In this document: one piece after another, positions 39,829-48,537 of the stretch
Numbering within the stretch: the stretch's first letter is position 1
How the letters are laid out: each line of letters opens with the position of its first letter
Assembly (NCBI RefSeq): GCF_000952155.1
Contig: NZ_JYON01000010.1
Span: 62,001 to 126,000 of the forward strand
Reading direction: 5' to 3'
Length of the DNA: 64,000 nucleotides
Source: Aliterella atlantica CENA595
GTDB lineage: Bacteria > Cyanobacteriota > Cyanobacteriia > Cyanobacteriales > Chroococcidiopsidaceae
The notes under the pieces: generated by a model
What the model saw: only the letters and a program-made list of their open reading frames with translations
Told to the model about the DNA's origin: nothing
Databases searched by the model: none
Program-made: the position numbers and the translations under genes

Positions 39829-42441
39829 ATGATTTATTTAACAAAAGCTAATGAAATAACTATAGCAATTAATAAACTCGCCCTTAGTAAAATACTTTGG
39901 CTAGATACAGAAACGGCTGACTGGAAAACTCCTTATCCTAAAATATCTTTAATTCAAGCTGCAAACGATATCACGGATATAACTGGAGATAATACTTATA
40001 TTTTAGATGTGCTAAATAAACCAGAGTTGGTTATGTATTTTATTAATCAAATTATGGTTAACTCTAAAATAGAGAAAGTTTTTCATAATGCTAGTTACGA
40101 CTTAAAGTTTTTAGGTAAAGAAAGAGCAAAAAATATCACTTGTACTTGGCAATTAGCAAAAAAATTAAGATACAAATCTAACATAATCACTCAATTACCT
40201 AATTTAAAGCTTAAAACCTTAGCTGAAGAACTTTGTTATTTTACTAATGTAGATAAGAGCGAACAAGCAAGCGATTGGAGACAACGCCCGCTCACAAAAA
40301 CGCAGCTAGAATATGCCAAAATGGATGCGGTATATTTAGCACAAATACATCGCCGTTTGCTAGAAATAAGCGAACAAAATAGTATAAAGCTAGAGAGAAA
40401 ATTTGCTAATTATTCTCATTATTGTTCTTTTAGCGTTACTAAAGTTAGAGTAGCTTTTGAATGTCCGCGTTTATTTTATTTAGGGCAGCGTTGGGGTGGA
40501 AATATAACGTTTTTGCCAGGAAATAATTCATCAAGAATAGGTACGCAGTTTCATCAATTAGCCGATAATTTTGCATTTGTTGCCAAACAGGATGATAGGT
40601 TTAGCTTATTACTTAAACCAGAAGTAGAAGAGTTGAAGGTAGATGCGATCGCCCAACAGATGCAACAGTTATTCTACGAACTATCTTTTTTCCCTCATTT
40701 GCAAGCAATAGTAAAAACAAATCCAAGCAAAGCAAACACTCTATACCAACTTTGGGAAGCTTTAAAAAGGCTGATTTACTATTGGGCAAAATTATTAGTT
40801 GAAAAGAGACGCTATTGCAACTATACAGATGTAATTAGTAAGACTTTAATTACACTTAAGCCTACTGTCAAACACTCTTTTCAATTAGCAGATGGTACGC
40901 AGCAATTAGTTCAAGGACGTTTTGATAGTATAGTTTATGATTTTGCTAATCATCGCCTTCGTGTGGTGGAATACAAAACTTATCTTGCTGTAGATAAATC
41001 AGCACAGTTAGCGCAAGTTGCTCTCTACAGCTATATGCTGAAAGAAAAGCTAGGAGTACCAATAAATTCAGCAGTATATAGCGTTTTACCTAATTGGGAA
41101 GAATTAATATTTACTGGTGATGAACTGGAAAAAACAGTACATCAGCTAATTCCCCAAAAGCTGCAACAGATGCGCCAATGGATTGCTTGGGAAGCACCTC
41201 AACCTAATCCCCCACCGCCAACAACTCAGCCAGAATTGTTATGCAATATTTGTCCGCAAAAAACTAAGTGTCAAAGCTATTTTGAGCCTAATAGCGAATC
41301 AAAAAATATTGTTTCTCAAAGCATAGAAACTCCTCAGCCTACCACTCAAAAACGAGTAATTGTTGCAAGCAGAGAAGATACCCAACCTAACAGCCAAAAA
41401 CAAGAAACTGAAGTAGATGCGATCGCTCACCAATTAGTAGAAACTCTACAATCATTCAAGCTTGGTGTCGATTACTTGGGATCTGTAGTAGGTTCAGCAT
41501 TTATTCGCGTCAAGCTAAAACCTCATTTGGGAGTAAAGTTTAGCTCTATTGTCAATACATCTCAAGACTTAAAAGTACATTTAGGCATAGCAAACATACC
41601 TTTAATTGCGACTCAACCTGGCTATATTAGTGTAGACCTACCGCGCCCCGATCGCCAAATTGCTAGTTTTGCAGAGTACATCACGCCTGCATCCCTACCA
41701 CCTAACGCACCTGTAAAAATTGCGCTGGGCATAAATTTAGCAGGAAAATTAGTAGAAGCAGATTTAGCAGATCCTAATACTTGCCATTTTCTAGTTGGCG
41801 GGACAACAGGAAGTGGAAAAAGCGAGTTTTTGAGAAGTCTTCTGCTTAGTTTAATTATGCGCCATAGTGCCGATAACTTAAAAATAGTTTTGGTAGATCC
41901 CAAACGAGTAACTTTTCCCGAATTTGCTAATATACCTTGGTTGTACTCCCCAATTGTCAAAGAAAGCGATCGCGCGATCGCACTTATGGAACAATTAGTG
42001 AAGGAAATGAGCGATCGCTATCAACGCTTTGAGGCAGCAGGATGTGCAGACATAAGCACCTACAATCAAAAAGCCTCTCAAGTATTACCGCGTATTGTCT
42101 GCATTTTTGACGAATATGCCGACTTTATGGCAGAAAAAGACAGTCGCACTGCTTTAGAACAAAGTATCAAGCGTTTAGGGGCAATGGCAAGAGCAGCAGG
42201 GATTCATTTAATTATTGCGACTCAGCGCCCAGAGGCTAAAGTTGTTACCCCAATTATTCGCTCAAATTTACCAGGAAGAGTTGCTTTACGGACTGCTAGC
42301 GAAGCTGATTCAGCAATTATTTTGGGAGGTAAGCAAACCGACGCTGCTAATTTGCTAGGTAAGGGAGACTTGCTTTATCTATCTGGTGCTTCTATGTATC
42401 GCTTGCAGAGTTTGCTAGCTACAAGTATCAATATAGAATAG
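39829..42441 (+). CDS. DEDDy exonuclease + Cas4/RecB nuclease + FtsK/HerA translocase fusion
   Basis: An 870-residue protein with three catalytic parts. (1) Residues ~1-190, RNase D-like 3'-5' exonuclease: LDTET (Asp26, Glu28), NASYD (Asp91), YAKMD (Tyr162, Asp166), a complete DEDDy set. (2) ~200-485, PD-(D/E)XK nuclease of Cas4/RecB/AddB type: Asp366, EYK (Glu381, Lys383), QVALY (Gln396, Tyr400), with Cys212 (ECPRLFY) and CNICPQKTKC (Cys472, 475, 481), which would hold an Fe-S cluster. (3) ~530-870, FtsK-type motor: GGTTGSGKS (657-665), FDEYADF (Asp761), ATQRPEAKVVTPIIRSNLPG. No FtsK gamma domain or membrane anchor is present. A motor feeding DNA to two nucleases is likely. Confidence 0.88.
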   Translation: MIYLTKANEITIAINKLALSKILWLDTETADWKTPYPKISLIQAANDITDITGDNTYILDVLNKPELVMYFINQIMVNSKIEKVFHNASYDLKFLGKERAKNITCTWQLAKKLRYKSNIITQLPNLKLKTLAEELCYFTNVDKSEQASDWRQRPLTKTQLEYAKMDAVYLAQIHRRLLEISEQNSIKLERKFANYSHYCSFSVTKVRVAFECPRLFYLGQRWGGNITFLPGNNSSRIGTQFHQLADNFAFVAKQDDRFSLLLKPEVEELKVDAIAQQMQQLFYELSFFPHLQAIVKTNPSKANTLYQLWEALKRLIYYWAKLLVEKRRYCNYTDVISKTLITLKPTVKHSFQLADGTQQLVQGRFDSIVYDFANHRLRVVEYKTYLAVDKSAQLAQVALYSYMLKEKLGVPINSAVYSVLPNWEELIFTGDELEKTVHQLIPQKLQQMRQWIAWEAPQPNPPPPTTQPELLCNICPQKTKCQSYFEPNSESKNIVSQSIETPQPTTQKRVIVASREDTQPNSQKQETEVDAIAHQLVETLQSFKLGVDYLGSVVGSAFIRVKLKPHLGVKFSSIVNTSQDLKVHLGIANIPLIATQPGYISVDLPRPDRQIASFAEYITPASLPPNAPVKIALGINLAGKLVEADLADPNTCHFLVGGTTGSGKSEFLRSLLLSLIMRHSADNLKIVLVDPKRVTFPEFANIPWLYSPIVKESDRAIALMEQLVKEMSDRYQRFEAAGCADISTYNQKASQVLPRIVCIFDEYADFMAEKDSRTALEQSIKRLGAMARAAGIHLIIATQRPEAKVVTPIIRSNLPGRVALRTASEADSAIILGGKQTDAANLLGKGDLLYLSGASMYRLQSLLATSINIE

Positions 42442-42452
42442 ATGCGATCTGT

Positions 42453-43145
42453 ATGAAATCTTCCCAACCTTATCAGCCGCTATTACTTCGCATATTACAC
42501 GGGTTAACAGGGCTTTTTCTCATTGCGGCGGTTTTGACTGCTTTTTGGACTTATAACACTTACGATGGGCGCTGGGGTAAAATTCCTCTACCTAGTTACC
42601 CTGAAATTGAGGGCGTACATGGAACGTTTGGGCTGTTTACTCTGCTTATTTTCCCTGTATTTGTTGTTTACGCCTTCCAGCGAGGGCAAAAACGATTGAT
42701 TCAGCCTGATTCGCTAGCTAAGTTAACTCAATTTGGCAAACCTATTTGGTGGTACACCTTAAACCGCATTACTAACACAGTGGTAATTGTGGCGCTTACT
42801 TTTGCCCTGTTTAGTGGCAAGATGATGGATGAAAAATGGCTGCCGAATGGAGAACTCAACCATTTCTGGTACTACGCACATCTGATTGCATGGCTAATTA
42901 TGGTTGTCTGCGTCGCCCTGCATCTGTTGATGAATGCTAAAGTTGGGGGGATGCCTTTGCTGCTGTCGATGCTGAGTTGGCGGTTTCGGGCTAAGGATAG
43001 TCCTGCATTGTGGGCTAATAATATTATGATGTGGTGGTGTTTGCCACTAACTGCGAAATTTAACTGGTTGCAGTCTGCTTCTCGTCTTGAAGTAGTTGTG
43101 CTGGTGAGTATTGTTGTTGCTTGGGTTGTTTCGGTATTAAAGTAG
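42453..43145 (+). CDS. Cytochrome b561-type membrane protein
   Basis: A 230-residue protein with about five membrane helices. Histidines that can bind two b haems are in helices: LRILHGLTG, EGVHGTFGLF, YYAHLIAW and VALHLLMN. This matches the cytochrome b561/b(N-term b6) domain used to pass electrons across the membrane in dehydrogenase or reductase complexes. No partner enzyme is adjacent. It starts 11 bp after the translocase-nuclease gene, so it may be in the same transcript, but its role is likely unrelated to that cassette. Confidence 0.82.
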   Translation: MKSSQPYQPLLLRILHGLTGLFLIAAVLTAFWTYNTYDGRWGKIPLPSYPEIEGVHGTFGLFTLLIFPVFVVYAFQRGQKRLIQPDSLAKLTQFGKPIWWYTLNRITNTVVIVALTFALFSGKMMDEKWLPNGELNHFWYYAHLIAWLIMVVCVALHLLMNAKVGGMPLLLSMLSWRFRAKDSPALWANNIMMWWCLPLTAKFNWLQSASRLEVVVLVSIVVAWVVSVLK

Positions 43146-43155
43146 CAATATGGGG

Positions 43156-43186
43156 CGAACGCAGATGGACGCGGATAAACGCAGAT
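43156..43186. repeat. Degenerate ATCTGCGT-type repeat
   Basis: It matches the 31-bp repeat flanking the GxxExxY gene (44949-44979) with two differences (GCGGATAAAC for GCAGATGAAC). The element is solitary, with no GxxExxY gene beside it. Confidence 0.85.
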
Positions 43187-43239
43187 GAAACACCCACGCT
43201 GCTTTACTAATGCGTGGGTGAGGAATGCAAAATATTGTA

Positions 43240-43863
43240 TTACCAGCTAGCTACAGCTTGGGTAATAGTGTTACTGGCTTCTGTTAATGACTCTTTGCGC
43301 CCTTCATCTCCGCCCATATCCATGTTATCGGCGTGGATAAAAGTGATGTCTGTTATCCCTATTAAGCCAAAAATAGCTTTTAAGAATGGTACTTGATAAT
43401 CGTAGCCAGCCGCAGGGGTTCCTGGGCGATAACTACCACCGCTAGAGGTGATTATTAGCATCTTCTTGTTGTGTACTAAGCCTTGATAGCCTTGTTCGTT
43501 GACTGCAAATGTGCGATTAACGCGGACGATTTGATCGATGTAGGCTTTGAATGTAGATGGTACATTAAAGTTATACATCGGTATGCCAAATACATAACGA
43601 TCTGCGGCTAATAGCTCATCTATCAAGGTATCGGAGGTACTGATAGCCCTTTGTAGTTCGGGAGAATGTGTTTCTGGTGCTGAGTAAGCAGCAGCAATCC
43701 AAGGCTCGTCTACATGGGGTACTGGATGATGTCCTAAGTCTCTGTAAGTGACTGTATCTTGAGCATGGGCATTTTTCCAGTCAGTAATAAATCTATGGGT
43801 TAGGTTGCGTGAGTGCGATCGCTGTCCGCGTGGACTAGAGTCTATATGTAGTATATGAGCCAT
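43240..43863 (-). CDS. azoR: FMN-dependent NADH-azoreductase
   Basis: A 207-residue flavodoxin-fold quinone/azo reductase. LHIDSSPRGQRSHSRNLTHR near the N terminus is the FMN-phosphate site; FGIPMYNFNVPSTFKAYIDQ and LIITSSGGSYRPGTPAAG are the other flavin contacts. Such enzymes use NADH for two-electron reduction of quinones and azo compounds and protect against electrophiles. It is monocistronic, converging on the cytochrome gene. Confidence 0.93.
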   Translation of the reverse strand: MAHILHIDSSPRGQRSHSRNLTHRFITDWKNAHAQDTVTYRDLGHHPVPHVDEPWIAAAYSAPETHSPELQRAISTSDTLIDELLAADRYVFGIPMYNFNVPSTFKAYIDQIVRVNRTFAVNEQGYQGLVHNKKMLIITSSGGSYRPGTPAAGYDYQVPFLKAIFGLIGITDITFIHADNMDMGGDEGRKESLTEASNTITQAVASW

Positions 43864-43986
43864 GAAATAAATAATTTAACATCAAACTAATTTAAAATAT
43901 CATTACCTAATAGCTTGCCGTGTATATCTAAAGACAGGAAAATTGCCTAAATATCCCAAGCCAGGTAAAGTCTATAAAGCCAGAAG

Positions 43987-44006
43987 GGGCGCAAAGCTTT
44001 GCGCCC
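43987..44006. repeat. Perfect 20-bp palindrome
   Basis: GGGCGCAAAG is followed directly by its reverse complement CTTTGCGCCC. It lies 54 bp before the parA ATG. It may be an operator or a dispersed hairpin; GTACGGG follows, as in other GCGCCC repeats here. Confidence 0.8.
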
Positions 44007-44059
44007 GTACGGGATTTTATCCTATTGAGTAGTGGTGTCATCAGTAAAGGAATTGCAGC

Positions 44060-44971
44060 ATGGGGTATATCATTGCAACTGCAAATATGAAGGGTGGAGT
44101 TGGGAAAACAACTTTGTCTGTTAATTTAGCTACTGCCTTAGTAAAAGAGCATGGCAAGCGAGTTTTAGTTGTAGATTTAGATACACAAATTAGTGCTACT
44201 TTAAGTTTGATGCCACCGCCTGAATTTGCCAAATTTAGAAAACGCAAACAAACTTTGCGCTATTTGGTAGAGCAAATTATTAATCCTGTCGACGATCCCA
44301 AATTTTCTAGTCAAGATGTCGTTCAACACGATGTCTGCAATCTCAAGGGCTTAGATTTATTGCCTGGAGACATAGATTTATACGATGAATTTGTTGTTTC
44401 CCAGATGCTTTATCAAGAAGCTATTGATTTGGGCAAGTGCGAATTTGAAATTGTTTGGAATCGGTTTGAAAGATTTTTGTTAAAAAAAATATTAGAACCG
44501 CTCGTTCCTGAATATGACTTCATTATTTTAGATTGCGCCCCTGGTTATAACCTAATGACGCGCAGTGCTTTGGTTGCCAGCAATTATTATATACTACCTG
44601 CTAAACCTGAACCTTTGTCTGTAATAGGAATTCAGCTATTAGAAAGACGTATTATTAGTTTAAAAGAAAGCCATAAAAACGAACAATTATTAGACGTAGC
44701 TATGCTGGGTATAGTATTTACTATGTCTGGTAATTTAATTACAGGTAGATACTATCGGCAAGTTATGCAAAGAGTCAATCAAGACTTTGGTGCAGGCAAA
44801 CTTTTCAGCACTAATATACCGCTAGATGTGAATGTAGCTAAAGCTGTTGATAGTTTTATGCCTGTGGTTTTGAATAGTCCTAATACTGCAGGGGCAAAAG
44901 CTTTTAATCAGTTAACTCAGGAGTTTTTAGAGAAGTTGAAAATAGTGGCGAACGCAGATGGACGCAGATGA
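44060..44971 (+). CDS. ParA/MinD-type ATPase (orphan)
   Basis: A 303-residue deviant-Walker P-loop ATPase. KGGVGKTT (residues ~11-18), VVDLDTQ (switch) and IILDCAPGYN (Walker B) are intact. ParA proteins bind DNA or polymer surfaces in an ATP-dependent way to position plasmids, chromosomes or cell machines. No parB or centromere-like gene is next to it, so its cargo is unknown. Its last residues (ANADGRR) and stop codon lie inside the 31-bp repeat that begins the GxxExxY unit, meaning the original 3' end was altered or replaced. Confidence 0.9.
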   Translation: MGYIIATANMKGGVGKTTLSVNLATALVKEHGKRVLVVDLDTQISATLSLMPPPEFAKFRKRKQTLRYLVEQIINPVDDPKFSSQDVVQHDVCNLKGLDLLPGDIDLYDEFVVSQMLYQEAIDLGKCEFEIVWNRFERFLLKKILEPLVPEYDFIILDCAPGYNLMTRSALVASNYYILPAKPEPLSVIGIQLLERRIISLKESHKNEQLLDVAMLGIVFTMSGNLITGRYYRQVMQRVNQDFGAGKLFSTNIPLDVNVAKAVDSFMPVVLNSPNTAGAKAFNQLTQEFLEKLKIVANADGRR

Positions 44972-44979
44972 ACGCAGAT
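44949..44979 (+). repeat. 31-bp terminal inverted repeat, left
   Basis: Three tandem units of AACGCAGATG/GACGCAGATG, preceded by CG. It is the exact reverse complement of 45349-45379. It encodes the last residues and stop of parA and the first residues of the GxxExxY gene. Confidence 0.95.
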
Positions 44980-45344
44980 GGCAGAATGTAATAACGGAGC
45001 AAGTTATTGGGTGTGCGTTTAAGGTAAGTAATGCTCTGGGGGTTGGTTTTTTGGAGGAGGTTTATGAAAATGCCTTGGTGCATGAGTTAGGTAAAAGTAA
45101 CTTGCACTACGAGCAACAAAAAATGCTTCAAGTCTGGTATGACGGCATTGTTGTCGGCAACTACAGGGCTGATTTATTAGTTGAAAGGGCTGTTATCGTT
45201 GAGTTAAAAGCGGTAACAGCACTCGATAGCAGACACTTTGCCCAATGCATGAATTATCTTAAAGCCACTGACCTAACTCTAGGTCTACTTATCAATTTTG
45301 GCAACACAAAAGTAGAGGTAAAACGCATCGTCCGCAATTTCTAA
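44958..45344 (+). CDS. GxxExxY family protein (PD-(D/E)XK-like)
   Basis: A 128-residue member of the GxxExxY family. The name motif is in LGVGFLEEVYENAL (GFLEEVY). LHYEQQKMLQVWYDGIVVG then NYRADLLVERAVIVELKAV gives the nuclease-like core with Asp and E-x-K (VELKA). The family is small and mobile-looking, of unknown function, with a predicted PDDEXK-like fold. The ATG at 44958 lies within the left inverted repeat and overlaps parA by 14 bp; the first residues (MDADERR) are repeat-encoded. The right repeat starts 5 bp after its stop, so gene plus repeats look like one transposable cassette. Confidence 0.9.
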   Translation: MDADERRWQNVITEQVIGCAFKVSNALGVGFLEEVYENALVHELGKSNLHYEQQKMLQVWYDGIVVGNYRADLLVERAVIVELKAVTALDSRHFAQCMNYLKATDLTLGLLINFGNTKVEVKRIVRNF

Positions 45345-45348
45345 TCTT

Positions 45349-45379
45349 ATCTGCGTTCATCTGCGTCCATCTGCGTTCG
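45349..45379 (-). repeat. 31-bp terminal inverted repeat, right
   Basis: ATCTGCGTTCATCTGCGTCC and onward; reverse complement identical to 44949-44979 over all 31 bases. It lies 5 bp after the GxxExxY stop codon. Confidence 0.95.
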
Positions 45380-45385
45380 TTATTA

Positions 45386-45802
45386 CTATCTACCACCGCG
45401 ATCGCGTTCTAAATCATAAATCGCTTTTTCTGCTGCCCAATTAGTAGACTGATTGGGGTGATTGCGTTTAATTTGAGCTATTAAACGGCTAGCCGTTGCT
45501 TCGTCGTTGTGCAGAAGCGTCAGCAGTCTTTTCCGCAGTTTTGGGCTAGCTTGGTCTACACCAGTAGAGCTAGGTTTATTTGCCTTTTTAGTGGCTAAGA
45601 TAACGCCCGTCGCCGCAGTACCGCCGACTAATGCTGCTGTTAGTAACGTGTTAACGCCACTGTTATCATCTGGTTGATTGGGATTGGCTAATTGACTTGT
45701 TTGGATTTGGCGATCGCTAGTTGTTAAAACTGGGATTTCGATTGGTATTTGGGTGCTGGCAATAATGGCTATAGCAGCACCTAGAGGTAAATATTTCAGC
45801 AT
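45386..45802 (-). CDS. Hypothetical exported/membrane protein
   Basis: A 138-residue protein with an N-terminal hydrophobic segment (LPLGAAIAIIASTQIPI), a Gln/Asn-rich linker (LANPNQPDDNSG), a second hydrophobic segment (LLTAALVGGTAATGVILA) and a basic helical C terminus (LRKRLLTLLHNDEATASRLI; HPNQSTNWAAEKAIYDLERD). The tail may be cytoplasmic and DNA- or protein-binding. I do not recognise the family. It ends 6 bp before the right GxxExxY repeat, in opposite orientation. Confidence 0.65.
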   Translation of the reverse strand: MLKYLPLGAAIAIIASTQIPIEIPVLTTSDRQIQTSQLANPNQPDDNSGVNTLLTAALVGGTAATGVILATKKANKPSSTGVDQASPKLRKRLLTLLHNDEATASRLIAQIKRNHPNQSTNWAAEKAIYDLERDRGGR

Positions 45803-45923
45803 CGTTATTTCCTAGATGTGCGTAAATGTGTTGTTAGGCTCCTAACTAATAGGAGCCATTAGCCAAAGTCAAGCCGCAAAGCGGCAATTCGTAATTGAAT
45901 TGCTGTAATTACGAATGCGCGAA

Positions 45924-47039
45924 TTAGGTAGGAAATTCGCCTGGGCGCACTGATAATGCTAAACTGCGACCGTTACGAACAACTGCTAAAGGTAGGTTGC
46001 TACCGATTGTACTAGCATCCAAGGCTTGCTGGAGTTCTTCGGCTGTTCGGATCGATTGATTGTTAATCTGAGAAATTACATCGCCAGCTTGCAATCCGGC
46101 TCTAGCTGCTGGGGAATTGGCAACTACATCGATAACTACAACGCCTCGATCTGCTTGTACTCGAATATTGCTACGAGGATCGCTATTTAGGCTTTCTTTC
46201 AAACTTGGTGTAATTGTTGCCATCTGAATGCCTAAATATGGATGACTTACTTCACCACTTGCAATTAACTGGTTAGCTATTCTTTGCGCTGTGTTAATGG
46301 GAATTGCAAAGCCTAGTCCTTGCGCTCCACCAATTATCGCTGTATTCATACCAATTACTTGCCCTTGTTGATTTAGCAAAGGTCCGCCAGAATTACCTGG
46401 GTTAATCGCAGCATCAGTTTGAATAAAACTAACTCGCTTGTCTGGCGCTCCGATTACCGAACTAGAACGCCCCGTACCGCTAATAATCCCTGCTGTAACG
46501 GTATTGTCTAGCCCTAATGGGTTGCCTATGGCGATCGCCCATTCTCCTGCTTTAAGCTGCTCTGAGTCACCAATTCTTACGGTTGGCAAGTTAGCAGCTT
46601 GGATCTTGATTGCTGCTACATCTGTCAGTTCATCTTTGCCCAATACTTGACCTGTAAAGTTGCGACCGTCTTTTAAAGTGACGCTAACTCTATCTGCTCC
46701 GTCTACTACGTGAGCGTTGGTTAAAATTAGTCCATCAGATTTGATAATAAAGCCCGAACCCGTACCTCTTAAAACGCGATCGCTACCGAAGCGCGATTCT
46801 CTACTTGTATTGCGAGATGAATTAATCCGCACTACAGCGTCTCCTGTTCTTTCTACCGCTGTAGCAATAAAATTAGGCGCTACGTTGCTAGGTATAGGCG
46901 CAGGTAATTGGGCTATTGGTTGCTCTGATATTTGAGCTTTGGATGGAAAACTTTGTACCCCGATAAATGTTCCTGCTGCTCCAGCAAATACCAAAGCTAA
47001 GGCGCTAGCAGATTTTTGGATAGAAAATTTTTGAGACAT
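45924..47039 (-). CDS. HtrA/Deg-family trypsin-like serine protease with PDZ (HhoA-type)
   Basis: A 371-residue exported protease of the cyanobacterial HhoA/HhoB/HtrA set. It has a signal or anchor ([16 protein letters not shown]) and the triad His in [13 protein letters not shown], Asp in [10 protein letters not shown] and Ser in [11 protein letters not shown]. One PDZ domain near residues 270-360 carries the ligand loop [20 protein letters not shown]. It degrades or refolds damaged periplasmic proteins. It cannot be told from HhoA or HtrA paralogues by eye. It lies between small repeats on both sides. Confidence 0.93.
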   Translation of the reverse strand: MSQKFSIQKSASALALVFAGAAGTFIGVQSFPSKAQISEQPIAQLPAPIPSNVAPNFIATAVERTGDAVVRINSSRNTSRESRFGSDRVLRGTGSGFIIKSDGLILTNAHVVDGADRVSVTLKDGRNFTGQVLGKDELTDVAAIKIQAANLPTVRIGDSEQLKAGEWAIAIGNPLGLDNTVTAGIISGTGRSSSVIGAPDKRVSFIQTDAAINPGNSGGPLLNQQGQVIGMNTAIIGGAQGLGFAIPINTAQRIANQLIASGEVSHPYLGIQMATITPSLKESLNSDPRSNIRVQADRGVVVIDVVANSPAARAGLQAGDVISQINNQSIRTAEELQQALDASTIGSNLPLAVVRNGRSLALSVRPGEFPT

Positions 47040-47095
47040 TTTGTGCCTAATTGGTAAGTGAATTAAATCCCCTCAAACTATCTCTCACACCTGAA

Positions 47096-47142
47096 ACAGT
47101 GACCAGTGACCTAAAACAGTGACCAGTGACCAGTGACCAGTT
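47096..47142. repeat. CAGTGACCAGT-type tandem repeats
   Basis: Two groups of ACAGTGACCAGTGACC units, upstream of the protease gene. Same sequence family as 4750-4786, 4950-4980 and 50556-50589. Confidence 0.85.
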
Positions 47143-47256
47143 TAATGCTCTGAAATGGTCTGTTGCTGTTGGTAAAGTAACTGCCTTTAATCTAAATCGT
47201 AGCCGTGACGAGTACGAAGTTAGCTGATTGCTAAAGTTCGGATTTCCACATCGGCG

Positions 47257-48459
47257 TTACTGACTGCTAATTTTGCTGGCAAGGTTAAAACCTAAACGAG
47301 CAGTTTCATCAATTAGCCTGGCATCTACCTGTTTGTCACCTGGCTGATGGTAGTTGGGATCCTGACCTCGGTAGAAGAATAATACTGGTACGCCAGCGCT
47401 AGCAAAAGGAGCGTGATCGCTACCTCCCCGACTGCCAAAAGTGGAGACTTGAGGAGCAGTAGTTTTAGCTAATTTGGTTAAAGACTCAGTTCCGCCTACT
47501 AGCAGGCGATCGTTTATACCTACCATGTCGAAGTTCAGCATCCCCTTTAACCCCTTGAGGAATTCAGGTCGAGCTTGGCTTACAAAAGCCCTAGAGCCAT
47601 GCAAACCATCTTCCTCGCCATCGAAAGCCACAAACCAGGCTTGACGAGCTAGAGGCGTTTTTGCAGCTTGACGCGCGATCGCAAGTACCGCAGCCGTACC
47701 CGATGCATTGTCGTTTGCTCCTGGTGAATCTACAACTGAGTCATAATGACCGCCTAAAATTACCTTGGGTTGAGTTACTCCTGGTAAATGAGCGATTGTA
47801 TTGCGCCCTGTGACATTGCCCTGGCGAGTATTGACAGCAAGATTTGCTTGACGCAGTTGGTTAGCTTGCAATAGGGAACTGCCACTTTTACCGGAAAGCC
47901 CTAACACGGGAATTTGGACATCTCCTCCTAACGTGCCATAGAAGTTACCAGGCTCGGTATTAACAATAACTAACCCGACAGCCCCAGCTTTGACGGCATT
48001 TTGCGCCTTGTTCAAAAAGCGGATTTCACCGCGCTTGACAATTGCGATCGCACCTTTGGCATCTACAGCCGCGAAATCAGCTTCCCTACCTGCATTGGGT
48101 ACGACAACTAAGCGAGCATTAGGCGTTCCAGCTTGGGAGCCATTTAGAGCTATACCCTCGATTGTCTTACCATCGACAGTCAAATTTGAGCCTAAATCTG
48201 TAAATTTAGGGTAGGTAAAAGTCTGAACTTTAACTTCGTAGCCAGCTTGACGATACTGCTGTTGTAAATAATTGCTAGCTTTTTCTGTTGCTTGAGTTCC
48301 ACTGGCTCTAGGACCGAAATTGACTAAAGCTCGAACATCGCTATTTTGATTTTGCTGGAGAGTTTGGGCATCAATTTGTTGAGCGCACCCTGCAACTACA
48401 CCAAAACTTATCATACTTGCACCAGCAACCAGCAATTTAAGCGATCGCCCAAGTTGCAC
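47257..48459 (-). CDS. M28 family zinc aminopeptidase lipoprotein
   Basis: I place the start at GTG 48459, because GGAG sits 8 nt upstream and the encoded peptide begins directly at the signal (MQLGRSLKLLVAGASM). That gives 400 residues; an ATG at 48516 would add 19. The lipobox is FGVVAGC, so it is a lipoprotein. A PA-like insert (~120-230) precedes the M28 core: GGHYDSVVDSPGANDNASG has zinc His/Asp, AFDGEEDGLHGS the catalytic and zinc Glu, and GGSDHAPFASAGVP the last His. It would act as a periplasmic or outer-face aminopeptidase. It follows the hlyD gene on the same strand, 78 bp downstream. Confidence 0.9.
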   Translation of the reverse strand: MQLGRSLKLLVAGASMISFGVVAGCAQQIDAQTLQQNQNSDVRALVNFGPRASGTQATEKASNYLQQQYRQAGYEVKVQTFTYPKFTDLGSNLTVDGKTIEGIALNGSQAGTPNARLVVVPNAGREADFAAVDAKGAIAIVKRGEIRFLNKAQNAVKAGAVGLVIVNTEPGNFYGTLGGDVQIPVLGLSGKSGSSLLQANQLRQANLAVNTRQGNVTGRNTIAHLPGVTQPKVILGGHYDSVVDSPGANDNASGTAAVLAIARQAAKTPLARQAWFVAFDGEEDGLHGSRAFVSQARPEFLKGLKGMLNFDMVGINDRLLVGGTESLTKLAKTTAPQVSTFGSRGGSDHAPFASAGVPVLFFYRGQDPNYHQPGDKQVDARLIDETARLGFNLASKISSQ

Positions 48460-48537
48460 TGTATTGTCTCCTATTAGATATCTTGTAACTCCTATTGTGC
48501 TTGACCAATGTGACACGAGTATGTCGCTGGTATGTAT

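Noticed and set aside
39829..41300. CRISPR Cas4 as part of an adaptation module
   Set aside because: The Cas4-like fold is fused to a motor and exonuclease; there is no cas1, cas2 or array in the window.
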